The notes: generated by a model not told the origin, from the letters alone. Counted from the stretch's first letter, positions 1 to 8,894 are shown. The stretch is 64,000 bases of DNA from Enterococcus avium ATCC 14025 (GCF_000406965.1 NZ_KE136357.1:952058-1016057); one strand, 5' to 3'. Numbers and translations are program-made.

Positions 1-152
1 GCGATCAAAAGCGGCATCAAAATCGCAGAAGCCATTCCCACGACTGGTTTAAAAATATTCGGCATTTGTAATAAAAAATAAATCCCGATAATCGTTAAGA
101 CAATCTCGGCAGTCCAAAAGAACAGCTTTGATTGTTTGAAACGTGACAGCAT
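1..152 (-). CDS. AI-2E family transporter, N-terminal part (gene runs off the left edge)
   Basis: Only the first 50 residues are in the window. They start at an ATG at 150-152 preceded by AAGGAGG. The peptide has a short basic start (MLSRFKQSK) followed by two hydrophobic stretches, at about residues 11-29 and 37-50. This pattern and the wording (LFFWTAEIVL, PVVGMASAILMPLLIA) match the N-terminus of the AI-2E/PerM/YdbI family of eight-helix membrane exporters. Family members export autoinducer-2 or act as Na+/H+ antiporters, and the substrate cannot be told here. The rest of the gene lies to the left. Confidence 0.6.
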   Translation of the reverse strand, partial: MLSRFKQSKLFFWTAEIVLTIIGIYFLLQMPNIFKPVVGMASAILMPLLI

Positions 153-296
153 AAAAACCTCCTTAAAACATTCTTATCCCCCAGGATATGGCTTCATCTT
201 ATCATTTATGAGGAATCCCAAGAACGCTTTTGTTAAAAATAAATAGAAATTTTAGATAAACCGACGTTTTAATCGCTTTTAGCTAACATTCGCATT

Positions 297-323
297 AGAA
301 AAGGAGCGAATTTCTTCGCTCCT
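297..323 (-). terminator. Intrinsic terminator of the aminotransferase operon
   Basis: Perfect 9-bp inverted repeat AGGAGCGAA / TTCGCTCCT (302-310 and 315-323) with a 4-nt loop. On the minus strand it is followed by TTTTC, just after the aminotransferase stop codon at 334. Confidence 0.8.
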
Positions 324-333
324 AACCTTACTC

Positions 334-1497
334 TTATTTTAATCGCATCACAAAACGCTCTAGACGCTGAATTGCTTCTTTTAATTCGTAAATCGAATAA
401 GCATACGATAGCCGCAGGAATCCTTCACCGCTTTTTCCAAAGGCCGATCCGGGAACCACTGCCAGCTTTTCTTCATCTAATAGGCGCAGAGCGAATTCTT
501 CACTGCTCAAGCCAAATTGACTAACCTGCGGAAAGAGATAAAACGCCCCCTTGGCCTTATAACAAGGCAGCCCCATCTTTTCCAACGCATGATGCAGATA
601 ATTTCGACGTTCCTCATAAGACAAGCGCATTGGTTCAACGGTTTCCTGCCAATTGTTTTTCAAACCGGCCAATGCCGCATATTGGCTCGCTGTCGGCGCT
701 GCCATGATTGTATACTGATGCAGCTTCAGCAGCTGGTCCATAAATACTTCTGGACCAGCCATAAAGCCCAGACGCCAGCCAGTCATCGCAAAGCCTTTTG
801 AAAAACCGTTAATAATAATCGTCCGTTCGCGCATTCCCGGAAGCTCCGCAATACTAGTGAAAGGCTCGTCGTAAACCAATTCCGCATAAATTTCATCCGT
901 AATGACTAATAAATCATGCTTCTTCACAACATCGGCGATCTTGATCAACGCTTCGCGATCCATCGTTGCTCCCGTTGGATTATTAGGATAAGACAAAATC
1001 AAAATCTTGCTTTTCTCAGTAATAACGTTCTCTAACTCTTCTGGCGTCAGCATAAACTGATTCACAGCTTGTAAGTCAATCGTCACTGGTTTTCCGCCTG
1101 CAATCTGGGTAATCGGTTCGTAGCAAACAAAGCTTGGCTGAGGAATGATGACCTCATCTCCTGGATCAACAAAAATCCGCAATGCCATATCAATCGCCTC
1201 ACTGCCGCCGACTGTGACCACAATCTCCGTTTTCGGATCATATTGAACCTTGTTGCGATAAAGCAAATACTCGCTGATTTTTTTCCGCAACTCGATCAGT
1301 CCCGCGTTAGCCGTGTAGAAAGTCCGCCCTTCTTGGATCGAACGGACCCCTTCTTGAGCCATATGAGAAGGCGTATCAAAATCCGGCTCGCCGACACCAA
1401 GGGAAATCGCATCCGGCTGATCAGAAACAATGTCAAAGAATTTTCGAATACCAGAAGGTTGAATATCCGTGATTTTTTTCGTTAAAAAATTTCTCAT
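334..1497 (-). CDS. PLP-dependent class I/II aminotransferase
   Basis: A 387-residue fold-type I aminotransferase. The PLP-binding lysine is Lys234 in the motif GFSKGFAMTGWRLG. The substrate-side NNPTG motif is at 172-176 and DEIY, which binds the pyridine ring, is at 201-204. Length and motifs fit the aspartate/alanine/aromatic aminotransferase group. The start codon overlaps the stop of the Lrp-type regulator upstream (ATGA), so the two are co-translated. The same pairing of an Lrp regulator and aminotransferase occurs in Bacillus subtilis (alaR-alaT), so alanine or a related amino acid is a reasonable substrate, but an aromatic substrate is equally compatible. Cytosolic. A terminator follows directly. 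Confidence 0.88.
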   Translation of the reverse strand: MRNFLTKKITDIQPSGIRKFFDIVSDQPDAISLGVGEPDFDTPSHMAQEGVRSIQEGRTFYTANAGLIELRKKISEYLLYRNKVQYDPKTEIVVTVGGSEAIDMALRIFVDPGDEVIIPQPSFVCYEPITQIAGGKPVTIDLQAVNQFMLTPEELENVITEKSKILILSYPNNPTGATMDREALIKIADVVKKHDLLVITDEIYAELVYDEPFTSIAELPGMRERTIIINGFSKGFAMTGWRLGFMAGPEVFMDQLLKLHQYTIMAAPTASQYAALAGLKNNWQETVEPMRLSYEERRNYLHHALEKMGLPCYKAKGAFYLFPQVSQFGLSSEEFALRLLDEEKLAVVPGSAFGKSGEGFLRLSYAYSIYELKEAIQRLERFVMRLK

Positions 1498-1988
1498 GGG
1501 CTCACCTGAATTCTAGGATCGGAGTCATCCTGATACATGTCGACGCCCCACTCCTTGTATTTGTCTAGCAAGAAATGCGTCTGTGTTCCTGAAACATCAG
1601 GAATCGATGCTAAATTAGTAGAAATGAATTTTGAGATTTCTTTGATGTTGCGTCCTTGCAGTAGTAAGATAAAGTCAAAGCCGCCGCTGACGAAAAAGAA
1701 CGATTTGACTTCAGGAAACTTCCGAACACGCTCCGCAATCTCGCGATAGCCTTCTTCACCTTTAGGAATTGTTTGGACCTCAACCAAAGCTTCGATCCAA
1801 TCATCCTCCACCTTATCCCAGTCAATCAGAGCCCGATAGCCGCAAATAATTTTTTCTTGTTCCATTCGTTTGATTTCAGCAGAAACGATCACTTCATCTT
1901 CGCCTAGCATCACCGCATATTCTTCAATACTTAATCGACAATCGGATTCGATCAGCTTCAATAGTTGCTTGCGTTTATTTTGTTCCAT
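1494..1988 (-). CDS. Lrp/AsnC family transcriptional regulator
   Basis: A 164-residue protein with an N-terminal winged helix-turn-helix (about residues 5-60, including SIEEYAVMLGEDEVIVSAEIKRME) and a C-terminal RAM ligand-binding domain (about 70-150, ALVEVQTIPKGEEGY and VKSFFFVSGGFDF). Lrp/AsnC proteins sense amino acids and form octamers. The start is set by GAAGGAGACGTTCAT before the ATG. It overlaps the aminotransferase gene by four bases and probably controls this two-gene operon in response to an amino acid. The effector is not visible from sequence. Confidence 0.88.
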   Translation of the reverse strand: MEQNKRKQLLKLIESDCRLSIEEYAVMLGEDEVIVSAEIKRMEQEKIICGYRALIDWDKVEDDWIEALVEVQTIPKGEEGYREIAERVRKFPEVKSFFFVSGGFDFILLLQGRNIKEISKFISTNLASIPDVSGTQTHFLLDKYKEWGVDMYQDDSDPRIQVSP

Positions 1989-2224
1989 ATGAACGTCTCC
2001 TTCAATTTAACAATTTATTAGCTATTTTTAATCTTTTGTTTATTATTCCCAAAAAAAGAAAAACTGTCAAACTATTTCGAAAATTCCCTTTGATAATTTA
2101 AAATCTATTATCTTTTCAATTCACTCAAAAAAATTCTATTTTTTTATAACACAAGTGAGCCTTTTCATAGTACAATAAACTGGATGAGCAACAAGTAAAA
2201 TGCGTTAAGACAGGAGGATTGGGA

Positions 2225-2554
2225 ATGGAACAAGTAGTTGAGATGTTTATTGAAAAACAGAGGCAGCGTTTGGCTGACGGCAAGATTCGCCAAGAGGAGT
2301 ACGAGGCATTTTTAGATGGAATCAATGATGCCCTCTCATTTTTAGGGATGCATTATGTAAATAGCTCGGAAACGGTCGAGCATGACGCCCGTAAAGCCGC
2401 GACCTTTAATGAAATCGAAGAAAAATATAAGAAATTCCGGGAAGTGGCAATGTATAAAAACAGCTTCCTGCGCGTATCAGATATCATCAAACATTCTGGT
2501 CAAATGACCGATGAACTGCAAAAAATCACCAGAACAGTCAAGGAAGAATTATAA
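2225..2554 (+). CDS. Small hypothetical protein
   Basis: A 109-residue charged cytosolic protein, MEQVVEMFIEKQRQ..., mostly helical and without membrane segments or cysteine motifs. I do not recognise the family. An upstream TTG at 2219 is in frame, but the AGGAGG at 2212-2217 has ideal spacing (7 nt) to the ATG at 2225, which I take as the start. The gene is monocistronic: it has its own terminator at 2566-2592 and lies divergent from the Lrp gene. No function can be assigned. Confidence 0.7.
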   Translation: MEQVVEMFIEKQRQRLADGKIRQEEYEAFLDGINDALSFLGMHYVNSSETVEHDARKAATFNEIEEKYKKFREVAMYKNSFLRVSDIIKHSGQMTDELQKITRTVKEEL

Positions 2555-2565
2555 TTAACTCTCTA

Positions 2566-2592
2566 AAGAAGCGAATCATCGCTTCTTTTTTT
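2566..2592 (+). terminator. Intrinsic terminator after the 109-residue orphan gene
   Basis: Nine-bp stem AAGAAGCGA / TCGCTTCTT around a 4-nt loop (ATCA), followed by a run of T. Confidence 0.85.
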
Positions 2593-2989
2593 ACACCTTT
2601 GATGCTTTTTTCACCAAACTAGATGTCTTTTATACAATGCTTTTAATTAGTTCGCTTTTCTTAACTACCTTATATGTTCAGTTCGTTTTCCGTACTATGA
2701 CTCCCGCTTCACCAAAAAAGGACTTCCCATCGTTCATAAGTTAACGACAGGAAGTCCTTTTATCATTCAAATCATTCGATTCGCTTTCAACAGCACTCTC
2801 TGTGGAATTAAAAAATCCATACTCCTTAGCTTGCTGCTGATACTGAATCTGTGTTGATATAAGAAAACTTCTTCGGAGGAAACACTCTTTTGATATTCAT
2901 CCTTATTTCTTTTGTTCTATCACGTCTCTTTTTGATGCCTGCGTTAGTTGTTCGTAACGTTGTCTGAGACTTTGTGGACCATCACTGAT
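2593..2989. other. Gene-poor stretch with a bidirectional terminator-like palindrome and possible decayed coding sequence
   Basis: No intact gene is seen. A long inverted repeat lies at 2716-2761: arms AAAAGGACTTCC / GGAAGTCCTTTT with an inner TCGTT / AACGA pair, which could terminate transcription from either side. Read on the minus strand, 2760-2985 gives protein-like fragments in two different frames broken by stops (for example SLRQRYEQLTQASKRD and QQQAKEYGFFNSTES). This could be a decayed gene, but I could not identify a parent. Confidence 0.35.
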
Positions 2990-3235
2990 CTATTTTGATC
3001 TTCCTAAGAAAAATGACACAATCAAGACCAGAATGACTGCTCCAATAATCGACGGTACCAGTGCCATGCCAGCCAATGAAGGCCCCCATGATCCTAGTAA
3101 CGCTTGACCTAATGCTGATCCGACTAAGCCGGCTACGATGTTAGCGATCCAGCCCATGCTGTTTCCTCTACCTGTGATCGCTCCAGCGATTGCTCCGATT
3201 ACTGCTCCAATAATTAATGACCATAATAAACCCAT
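2990..3235 (-). CDS. glsB: GlsB/YeaQ/YmgE family stress membrane protein
   Basis: An 81-residue, almost entirely hydrophobic protein with three predicted helices rich in Gly/Ala small-residue repeats (GAVIGAIAGAITGRG, GLVGSALGQALLG, IIGAVILVLIVSFFLG). This is the hallmark of the transglycosylase-associated/YeaQ family called GlsB in enterococci. It is the last gene of the gls24 operon, 18 bp after gls24. AAGGAGTGAATTAAC precedes the ATG. It acts in the cytoplasmic membrane and is associated with general and bile-salt stress, but its biochemical function is unknown. Confidence 0.85.
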   Translation of the reverse strand: MGLLWSLIIGAVIGAIAGAITGRGNSMGWIANIVAGLVGSALGQALLGSWGPSLAGMALVPSIIGAVILVLIVSFFLGRSK

Positions 3236-3253
3236 GTTAATTCACTCCTTTGA

Positions 3254-3829
3254 TTATTTTACTCGTGGTTCACGATTTTCTTCAATTTTTTGTTGTGCTT
3301 TGTTTGTTCCGCGATTGACGGCACTTTTAGCTTTGTCTGTTTGTTTTGAAGCAAATTGTCCAGTTGTTTTTGCGGCGCTTGTTACTTTGTCCTGCACCGT
3401 TTCGCTGTCTTCTTGATATTCAGATTCTGATTTAATATCGACAACGTTAATATTTACTTCAATCACGTCAAGATGCGTCATTTTCTCCACTTCATCATGG
3501 ATAACTTCCTTGATTCGATCTGCGATTTTAGGAATATCCCGACCATATTCAATGACGACATCCATATCAACAGCGACTTGTTTTTTGCCGACTTCTGTTT
3601 CGATTCCGGCAGTCACATTGTCTGTATTGACTAATTTCTCAGCAATATTAGAGAAAAATCCACCGTCGACTGTTAATAGACCATCGATTTGTTCTACTGC
3701 TGTACCGACGATTTTTTGAATCACTTTGTCGTCATAGGTTAATTCGCCTTTAACGTTTACGGTGTTATTTGTTTTTGCTGCATCTGTATGAACGCCTGCG
3801 GCCATTCCGTTTTTGTTGTAATTTTCCAT
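3254..3829 (-). CDS. gls24: Asp23/Gls24 family envelope stress protein
   Basis: A 191-residue protein. The Asp23/Gls24 domain spans about residues 22-135 (GELTYDDKVIQKIVGTAVEQIDGLLTV..., then VAVDMDVVIEYGRDIPKIADRIKEVI). A charged, low-complexity Lys/Gln/Thr-rich tail of about 50 residues follows. There is no signal peptide, so the protein is cytosolic and is thought to be tethered at the membrane by AmaP, which is encoded two genes upstream. The AGGAGG before the ATG is strong. In enterococci Gls24 is induced by starvation and bile salts and contributes to virulence. Here it sits in a complete stress operon. Confidence 0.92.
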   Translation of the reverse strand: MENYNKNGMAAGVHTDAAKTNNTVNVKGELTYDDKVIQKIVGTAVEQIDGLLTVDGGFFSNIAEKLVNTDNVTAGIETEVGKKQVAVDMDVVIEYGRDIPKIADRIKEVIHDEVEKMTHLDVIEVNINVVDIKSESEYQEDSETVQDKVTSAAKTTGQFASKQTDKAKSAVNRGTNKAQQKIEENREPRVK

Positions 3830-3873
3830 TATAAATTCCTCCTATAGAGTTTGTTTGTATGATGATTGAATCA

Positions 3874-4074
3874 TTAATTGTTCTTTCGTTGACTGAAAAA
3901 GCTGTCCATCATGCCGGTTTGCTCTAAATAGCTTCCCAGCCAAATGCCAAGCGCTGTTAATAAAACGATCAAGAGTGTCTTGAAAAATCCCAGCGTGACA
4001 AATAATATGGCCAGAATCAAGCCTAATCCGCCGAAGATCATTGGGAGCTTGTATTGAGTGATAAGTTTTTCCAT
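3874..4074 (-). CDS. DUF2273 small membrane protein of the gls24 operon
   Basis: A 66-residue protein with two hydrophobic helices (about 10-28 and 32-50) and a basic C-terminus (FFSQRKNN). It resembles the DUF2273 family, whose members are regularly found between amaP and asp23/gls24. GGAGGGAGACAG precedes the ATG. It probably forms part of the membrane-associated Asp23/AmaP assembly. The molecular role is unknown. Confidence 0.8.
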   Translation of the reverse strand: MEKLITQYKLPMIFGGLGLILAILFVTLGFFKTLLIVLLTALGIWLGSYLEQTGMMDSFFSQRKNN

Positions 4075-4131
4075 CTGTCTCCCTCCTAACTGTCGTCCTG
4101 TATTCCTAAAAATTAAATGAATCGTTCTTTG

Positions 4132-4704
4132 TTATTGTACGCGTGATTGATTTGCGGTGTTTTTTTCTTCTTCATCAAATGTCTTGTAGGCAACATTCAC
4201 TTTGATTTTTTCCTGACTGCCAAGAATTTCTTGTAAGTCATTCTGAATTTCTGTCATTAGCGCATTGGTTTTCCCAATTAACGATGATGTTCGAGTCAGC
4301 TGACCCTTCACTTTCACTTTAATCTTGTTCTTGGTTGCTCGAACCTTAACGTCAGGAGATGAAACAAAGCCTACACCTCGTAGTTTCGAACGAACAAAAC
4401 CTTCAATTGCCTTTTTGTCTAAAGATAAACGTCCTTTGTCTTCTTTTAATACAAATGTTTGTTTAACTCTTGGATAAAAGATCAGAACTAAAATCACAAT
4501 AAGCAAGATAACTGTAACAGCTAGAGCGATCCAAAATAGGTATTGGCGGAAGTAATAATTTGCCAATGAATTTCTTAAAAACTCTCCACGTCCAATGCCA
4601 AATGGAAGATTCAAATAGGGTGAACTGATGGCAATAACCATCAGCATCACGGACATCAAAATCAATGAAAGAATGATCCCAATTGCTTTTATTCCACGAT
4701 TCAT
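4132..4704 (-). CDS. amaP: Alkaline shock response membrane anchor protein AmaP
   Basis: A 190-residue protein with two N-terminal membrane helices (about 8-28 and 55-78) and a cytosolic domain with an alternating Lys/Val pattern (VRATKNKIKVKVKGQL). This is the layout of AmaP, which anchors Asp23/Gls24 to the membrane in Firmicutes. AAGGAGGTGCACT precedes the ATG. It lies in the same transcription unit as the SDR gene, the 43-residue gene, DUF2273, gls24 and glsB. Confidence 0.88.
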   Translation of the reverse strand: MNRGIKAIGIILSLILMSVMLMVIAISSPYLNLPFGIGRGEFLRNSLANYYFRQYLFWIALAVTVILLIVILVLIFYPRVKQTFVLKEDKGRLSLDKKAIEGFVRSKLRGVGFVSSPDVKVRATKNKIKVKVKGQLTRTSSLIGKTNALMTEIQNDLQEILGSQEKIKVNVAYKTFDEEEKNTANQSRVQ

Positions 4705-4745
4705 AGTGCACCTCCTTAAAAACTTTTAACGACTTGTTTAATTAC

Positions 4746-4877
4746 TTAACGGTAACGATCCGTTCCTGTCTGTTTTTTCACACGTGCCAATGCAAAAGCC
4801 GGTTGTCTGCGTTTAAACAATAAAGAAATCAAATTTAGAATTAACGAAATCCCGATTGCCTCGATTAAATGTAGCAT
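4746..4877 (-). CDS. 43-residue membrane peptide in the gls24 operon
   Basis: A short gene set by a very strong site (AAGGAGGGATACGCG before the ATG at 4875-4877). The peptide begins MLHLIEAIGISLILNLISLL, one membrane helix, and ends with a strongly basic tail (KRRQPAFALARVKKQ). It fits between the SDR gene (13 bp) and amaP (41 bp) in a tight operon, which supports it being real despite its size. It may be a small membrane partner in the stress operon. Family not recognised. Confidence 0.65.
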   Translation of the reverse strand: MLHLIEAIGISLILNLISLLFKRRQPAFALARVKKQTGTDRYR

Positions 4878-4890
4878 CGCGTATCCCTCC

Positions 4891-5781
4891 TTACAGATTG
4901 ATCGCTTCTCCTCCAGTGACACCATAAATCTGAGCAGTAACATAGCTTGCATCATTTGAAGCTAGGAAAACATACACTGGCGCCAATTCTGCTGGCTGCC
5001 CTGCCCGTCCTAGCAATGAATCTTGACCAAATTCCGGTAGTGCATCTTTAGGTTGGCCTTGATCTAATTGAAGTGGAGTCCAGATTGGACCTGGCGCAAC
5101 ACCATTTACTCGAATTCCTTTTTTAGCTAATTGTTGTGCTAAGCCAACTGTGAAGTTTGCAATAGCAGCTTTCGTTGCTGCGTAATCCATCAAGTGATCA
5201 CTAGGATTGAAAGCTTGGACAGAAGTTGTTGTAATAATACTGCTGCCTGCAGGTAAATGCGGTAAAGCTTCCTGAACGAGTGCAAACATCGAAATAATAT
5301 TTACCTTGAACGTATCTTCTACTTGCTGAATTGGTAATTCTTCAATCGATTCTTGAGAAATTTGTTGAGCAGAATTTAGCACAAGTGTGTCTAATCCATC
5401 TAATTCTGCGACTGTTTTTCTGATGATCTCACTAGGCGCTTCGTCATCTCGTAAATCATAAGGAAGCAATACTGCTTTTCTTCCAGCTTCTTCAATGTAC
5501 TTAGCGACCTCTTGGGCGTCCTCTTCTTCACCAGGAAAGAATTGAATGGCTACATCTGCACCTTCTCGAGCATAAGCAATCGCTGCCGCCCGACCAATTC
5601 CTGAGTCGCCTCCGGTAATCAATACTCTGCGATTTTCTAATTTTCCATTACCAACATAGCTTTCTTCTCCGCAATCTGGTTGTGGCTTCATGTTGGTTTG
5701 TAGTGCGGGAGTGTTCTGATCCTGTTTCTCAAACGAGCCCCCATAAAATAATTCTCTAGGGTCTTTCAAAATTGGTTTCAT
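4891..5781 (-). CDS. SDR family oxidoreductase (YdaD/YhdF general-stress type)
   Basis: A 296-residue classical short-chain dehydrogenase with an extra N-terminal extension of about 50 residues typical of the YhdF/YdaD/GSP39 group. The NAD(P)-binding motif TGGDSGIG is at 56-63, the catalytic Ser at about 187 and YAATK, with Tyr200 and Lys204. The substrate is unknown, and family members are listed as stress-induced glucose/ribitol dehydrogenase-like enzymes. It is the first gene of the gls24 stress operon, which fits a stress role. Cytosolic. Confidence 0.88.
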   Translation of the reverse strand: MKPILKDPRELFYGGSFEKQDQNTPALQTNMKPQPDCGEESYVGNGKLENRRVLITGGDSGIGRAAAIAYAREGADVAIQFFPGEEEDAQEVAKYIEEAGRKAVLLPYDLRDDEAPSEIIRKTVAELDGLDTLVLNSAQQISQESIEELPIQQVEDTFKVNIISMFALVQEALPHLPAGSSIITTTSVQAFNPSDHLMDYAATKAAIANFTVGLAQQLAKKGIRVNGVAPGPIWTPLQLDQGQPKDALPEFGQDSLLGRAGQPAELAPVYVFLASNDASYVTAQIYGVTGGEAINL

Positions 5782-5883
5782 AATTTTTCTTCCTCACTTT
5801 CTAATAATATCGTAACGTGTTTTATTCTATTTTTGAAATATTTCGCTCAAAATATTCAAATTCACATTATTTAAGCTTATTAA

Positions 5884-5912
5884 TTGACAATATATTAAGG
5901 ATAAGTTATAGA
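5884..5912 (+). promoter_or_regulatory. Strong sigma-70 type promoter for the CorA-like gene
   Basis: TTGACA (5884-5889), 17-nt spacer and TATAGA (5907-5912), about 90 bp before the GTG start of the transporter gene. Both hexamers are near consensus. Confidence 0.75.
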
Positions 5913-6011
5913 AAATTAACAGGGGTAATTATTAGAAATAACCTCTGCTTTATTCCAACTATTTATTAGTAAAAAATAAATGTATATCATTTTTTTGAAA
6001 GGATGAATGAC

Positions 6012-6953
6012 GTGATTCAACATTTTGAGATCAGTAACCAACATATCCAGGAAGTCTCTCCAGGTAAAGGTAACTGGCTTGTTTTAAAGGATACGACGAA
6101 GGAAGAACAAGAAGAAATTATTAAAAATTATCGGTTGCCACAAAATATTTTTGTCGGAGGCAACCATGCAGAAGAGGTTTCTCGATTGGAGCCATTAGAA
6201 AATACTGCGCTGAATAACAGCTATGCTTTGGGAGTGACTAATTTATCCGCTGAAAAGAAAGAGCAAATAGAAGAACGACTTGAGCCGCTTATTTTTATCA
6301 TTTCTGATTCGCTGCTCATCACCCACGTAGGGAAAGAATCGACCTTTATTGATCGTCTACTTGAAAAATATCATGAGAAAATTCATACATTTGCCGAACT
6401 CATTTCGTATGGCATTTATATGCTTTATACTCACTATATTGAAGAATTGTTAGAGATAAAGAAGGATATTGATGAATTGGACGTTGCAGCAAGAAAAACG
6501 ACCGAAAATGACGCTTTGTTTAAATTAGCAGATACCGAGCGAAAAATCGTGTACCTCGATCACACTCTTGCTGATCAAAAAAGTACGTTAAACGGACTGT
6601 GGGAAAATGAATCCTTCATTCAGGACTTGAATGATTCAAAATTGGTTTATGATATTCAGCTTCATCAAAAGCATGCTGAAAAACTGATCCATATTTATCG
6701 TGATTTGTTAGAGACAGTCGGCGGATTATTCACTGACATGATGGACAATAATCTAAACCACTTGATGAAATATTTAGACTCTGCCGCTTTGATTATCTCC
6801 ATCCCCGCACTAATTTCTGGAATTTGGGGAATGAATACAGGCGGCTTGCCGGGAAAAGGCTCCAGCATTGGTTTCTTTATGGTGGTAGGTGTCGCGGTGC
6901 TTTTAGCAATCATCGTTGCGGTTCATCTAAATAGAAAGGATTTTTCAAAATAA
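6012..6953 (+). CDS. CorA family magnesium/divalent cation transporter
   Basis: A 313-residue protein with a large cytosolic N-terminal domain with long helices and two C-terminal membrane helices. The signature GMN motif (GIWGMNTGG) is near residue 273, at the end of the first helix, and the protein ends in a basic tail (NRKDFSK). This is the CorA pentameric channel fold for Mg2+ or Co2+/Ni2+. An in-frame ATG at 6003 follows the ribosome binding site with no spacing. GAAAGGA lies 8 nt before the GTG at 6012, so I place the start there. Monocistronic, with its own promoter. Confidence 0.88.
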   Translation: MIQHFEISNQHIQEVSPGKGNWLVLKDTTKEEQEEIIKNYRLPQNIFVGGNHAEEVSRLEPLENTALNNSYALGVTNLSAEKKEQIEERLEPLIFIISDSLLITHVGKESTFIDRLLEKYHEKIHTFAELISYGIYMLYTHYIEELLEIKKDIDELDVAARKTTENDALFKLADTERKIVYLDHTLADQKSTLNGLWENESFIQDLNDSKLVYDIQLHQKHAEKLIHIYRDLLETVGGLFTDMMDNNLNHLMKYLDSAALIISIPALISGIWGMNTGGLPGKGSSIGFFMVVGVAVLLAIIVAVHLNRKDFSK

Positions 6954-7122
6954 CACTTGCTTCATCAAAAGGAGCAATTTCGGAGGAATAGCTGATATTT
7001 TTCGTGTTGTTTTTATTTTCAAAATCCTATATTCGTCTTTTAAACTGGAGAGAAGCACTTGCTTTGGGGCATCGTTCGAGTAACTAAAAAGAAACAATCA
7101 GTATAGCCGTAATGAAATGCAT

Positions 7123-7162
7123 AAAAAGAGTGCGACAAAAGTAATTGTCACACTCTTTTTTT
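7123..7162 (+). terminator. Terminator-like hairpin downstream of the CorA gene
   Basis: AAAAAGAGTG-c-GACAA / TTGTC-a-CACTCTTTTT with one internal mismatch and T-runs in both directions. It separates the CorA gene from the convergent HTH gene and could act on both strands. Confidence 0.75.
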
Positions 7163-7210
7163 CGAGTATTCGTCATTCCAAAAGAAGCATCTTTGGAAAT
7201 AAACCGAAGT

Positions 7211-7768
7211 CTAACCCTTTATTAATAATTCATTATAAAACGCCTGACCGATTTCCTTCAGTTCACTTTTATTAAAGGATTTTACGATCCAGGTCGGCAT
7301 CGGTACCTCGACCGTTCCGTAAATCTCGATCATGACTTGAATAAATGCTTGCGCATTCAGCTGATCGATGGCTTTTCTTAGACGTCTAGCCGGTTCTAGC
7401 AATTGGCTCTCCATTTGATTGGTGCGATAGATTCGATAAATCGTCCGCCCCTCTTCTGCGGCTAAGGAGAATAAGGGCTGTTCCTCTGCGATTGCCTGCA
7501 GACTCTCTTGTTTGTAACGATCGTAGCGTTGTTGCCATTCTAATAATTCGCCGTATACGGTTTCAATTTTCTGTTTGCGAACGGTAGCTAAAGCGCTGTA
7601 GAAGTCAATGGGCAATTTTTCGACTCGCCGTTCGCGCTTGATCCATGTTGCTAAGGTTGATTGCGGAATACCTGCGAGCTTGCCGAATTGTTCGACAGTG
7701 ATTCCCAGATCCCGACGAATATACATTTTGATTGGGTGTTCGATCATGGTTAAGGACATCCTTCTCAC
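7211..7768 (-). CDS. Helix-turn-helix protein of unknown function
   Basis: A 185-residue protein with a helix-turn-helix near the N-terminus (about residues 17-45: RRDLGITVEQFGKLAGIPQSTLATWIKR). The rest is a helical, charged region with no membrane segment. The HTH wording resembles phage-repressor-like or MarR-less small regulators, but I cannot assign a family. I take the GTG at 7766-7768 as the start because AGGAGA lies 6 nt upstream, whereas the later ATGs have no well-spaced site. The gene stands alone between convergent CorA and the TMEM175-like gene. Confidence 0.6.
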   Translation of the reverse strand: MRRMSLTMIEHPIKMYIRRDLGITVEQFGKLAGIPQSTLATWIKRERRVEKLPIDFYSALATVRKQKIETVYGELLEWQQRYDRYKQESLQAIAEEQPLFSLAAEEGRTIYRIYRTNQMESQLLEPARRLRKAIDQLNAQAFIQVMIEIYGTVEVPMPTWIVKSFNKSELKEIGQAFYNELLIKG

Positions 7769-7857
7769 CTAGCTCTCCTGCGATATTTATACCTCATTAT
7801 AGCTCGGAGTGAAAAAAATACCAAGACGAAAAGCTCATCTGCTCTTCGCCTTGACAA

Positions 7858-8793
7858 TTAATTTCTTTTTTTGGGAAGATTTAATTCCTGTTCTTTCTGC
7901 TGACTGAAACGCCGTTCGGTCATAGCTTTCTGCGTGGCTATCCGTTGTTTTTGTTTTTCTAAACGATTGATTTCTGCTTCGGCGCGGCGTTTATCATGTT
8001 CATTCATTGACGAAAGATTCTGCTTGCGTCGATTGATTTCTTTTGTCACATGCTCTTCCCAGTTTGACATGACCTGCCGCCAGCGATCAGGATTTTGAGC
8101 ATCATCGCCCTTCATAGAATCCCGCAGTAAACTTGAATAACGACGCATCGAGTTGCCCCAGACCTGATTCCGATCCTGAAAATAATCCACCTGCTGTTCC
8201 TCGTCCAATGTCGCAATTAAGCTATCCTCTTCGCGATCGATGATATTTTGCAAAAATGCCAAGATTGGTAGAACTAAATAGACGATCAACGTTGGTCTAA
8301 CGTAAATCATCCCAAAAATCAAAACGATGATCCGAAATCCGATCGAAAGCATATCTTGTTTGTTCAACTCGCTGATACGTCGTTTGCGTTGCTCCTGATC
8401 TTTTATCGCTTGTCCTGTTAGGGCTACGATTAAACGCCGCATTACTAGCGTGACGATCAGCGTCAATACGCCATAAATCAAAAGAGTCTGCTTCGTCGTA
8501 TCTTCGATCAGCAAACGCGTCGCAGATGGTACCAATGATAAGAAAAATAGCAACAGTAAATAAATAACTAAATCCTTATTCTTTACCTGATTGATTTTAT
8601 TAAAAGCATAACCCGTTTGAAACCACAGATTTGCCACAAAGCAGAAGCTGATAAAATAGATTCCCACTGCTCTAAATAATGAATATAGATCCACAGCACC
8701 ATTCGCCGCTGTTTGAATCGGTAATTCTAAAACGATGATCGTCAGAATAATCGCGATAATCGCATCGCCAAAGACGACAACACGCTCCTTCAT
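7858..8793 (-). CDS. TMEM175/DUF1211 family potassium channel-like protein
   Basis: A 311-residue protein starting RVVVFGDAIIAIILTIIVLELP. This is the TMEM175 selectivity-filter helix region (family motif RxxxFSD, here FGD). About six membrane helices fill residues 5-190. A highly charged, Arg/Gln-rich cytosolic tail follows (about 195-311), longer than in minimal bacterial members. Bacterial TMEM175 proteins are leak-type K+ channels. The FSD Ser is replaced by Gly. AAGGGGTGGAATA precedes the ATG. Monocistronic. Confidence 0.75.
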   Translation of the reverse strand: MKERVVVFGDAIIAIILTIIVLELPIQTAANGAVDLYSLFRAVGIYFISFCFVANLWFQTGYAFNKINQVKNKDLVIYLLLLFFLSLVPSATRLLIEDTTKQTLLIYGVLTLIVTLVMRRLIVALTGQAIKDQEQRKRRISELNKQDMLSIGFRIIVLIFGMIYVRPTLIVYLVLPILAFLQNIIDREEDSLIATLDEEQQVDYFQDRNQVWGNSMRRYSSLLRDSMKGDDAQNPDRWRQVMSNWEEHVTKEINRRKQNLSSMNEHDKRRAEAEINRLEKQKQRIATQKAMTERRFSQQKEQELNLPKKRN

Positions 8794-8894
8794 TATTCCA
8801 CCCCTTTTTGTATCTGTGACCTATCATATACCAAATGACTTTAAAAGAATAATAATAAGGAGAGCTAAGATTTTGCTCTAGTGATACTTAGTAA

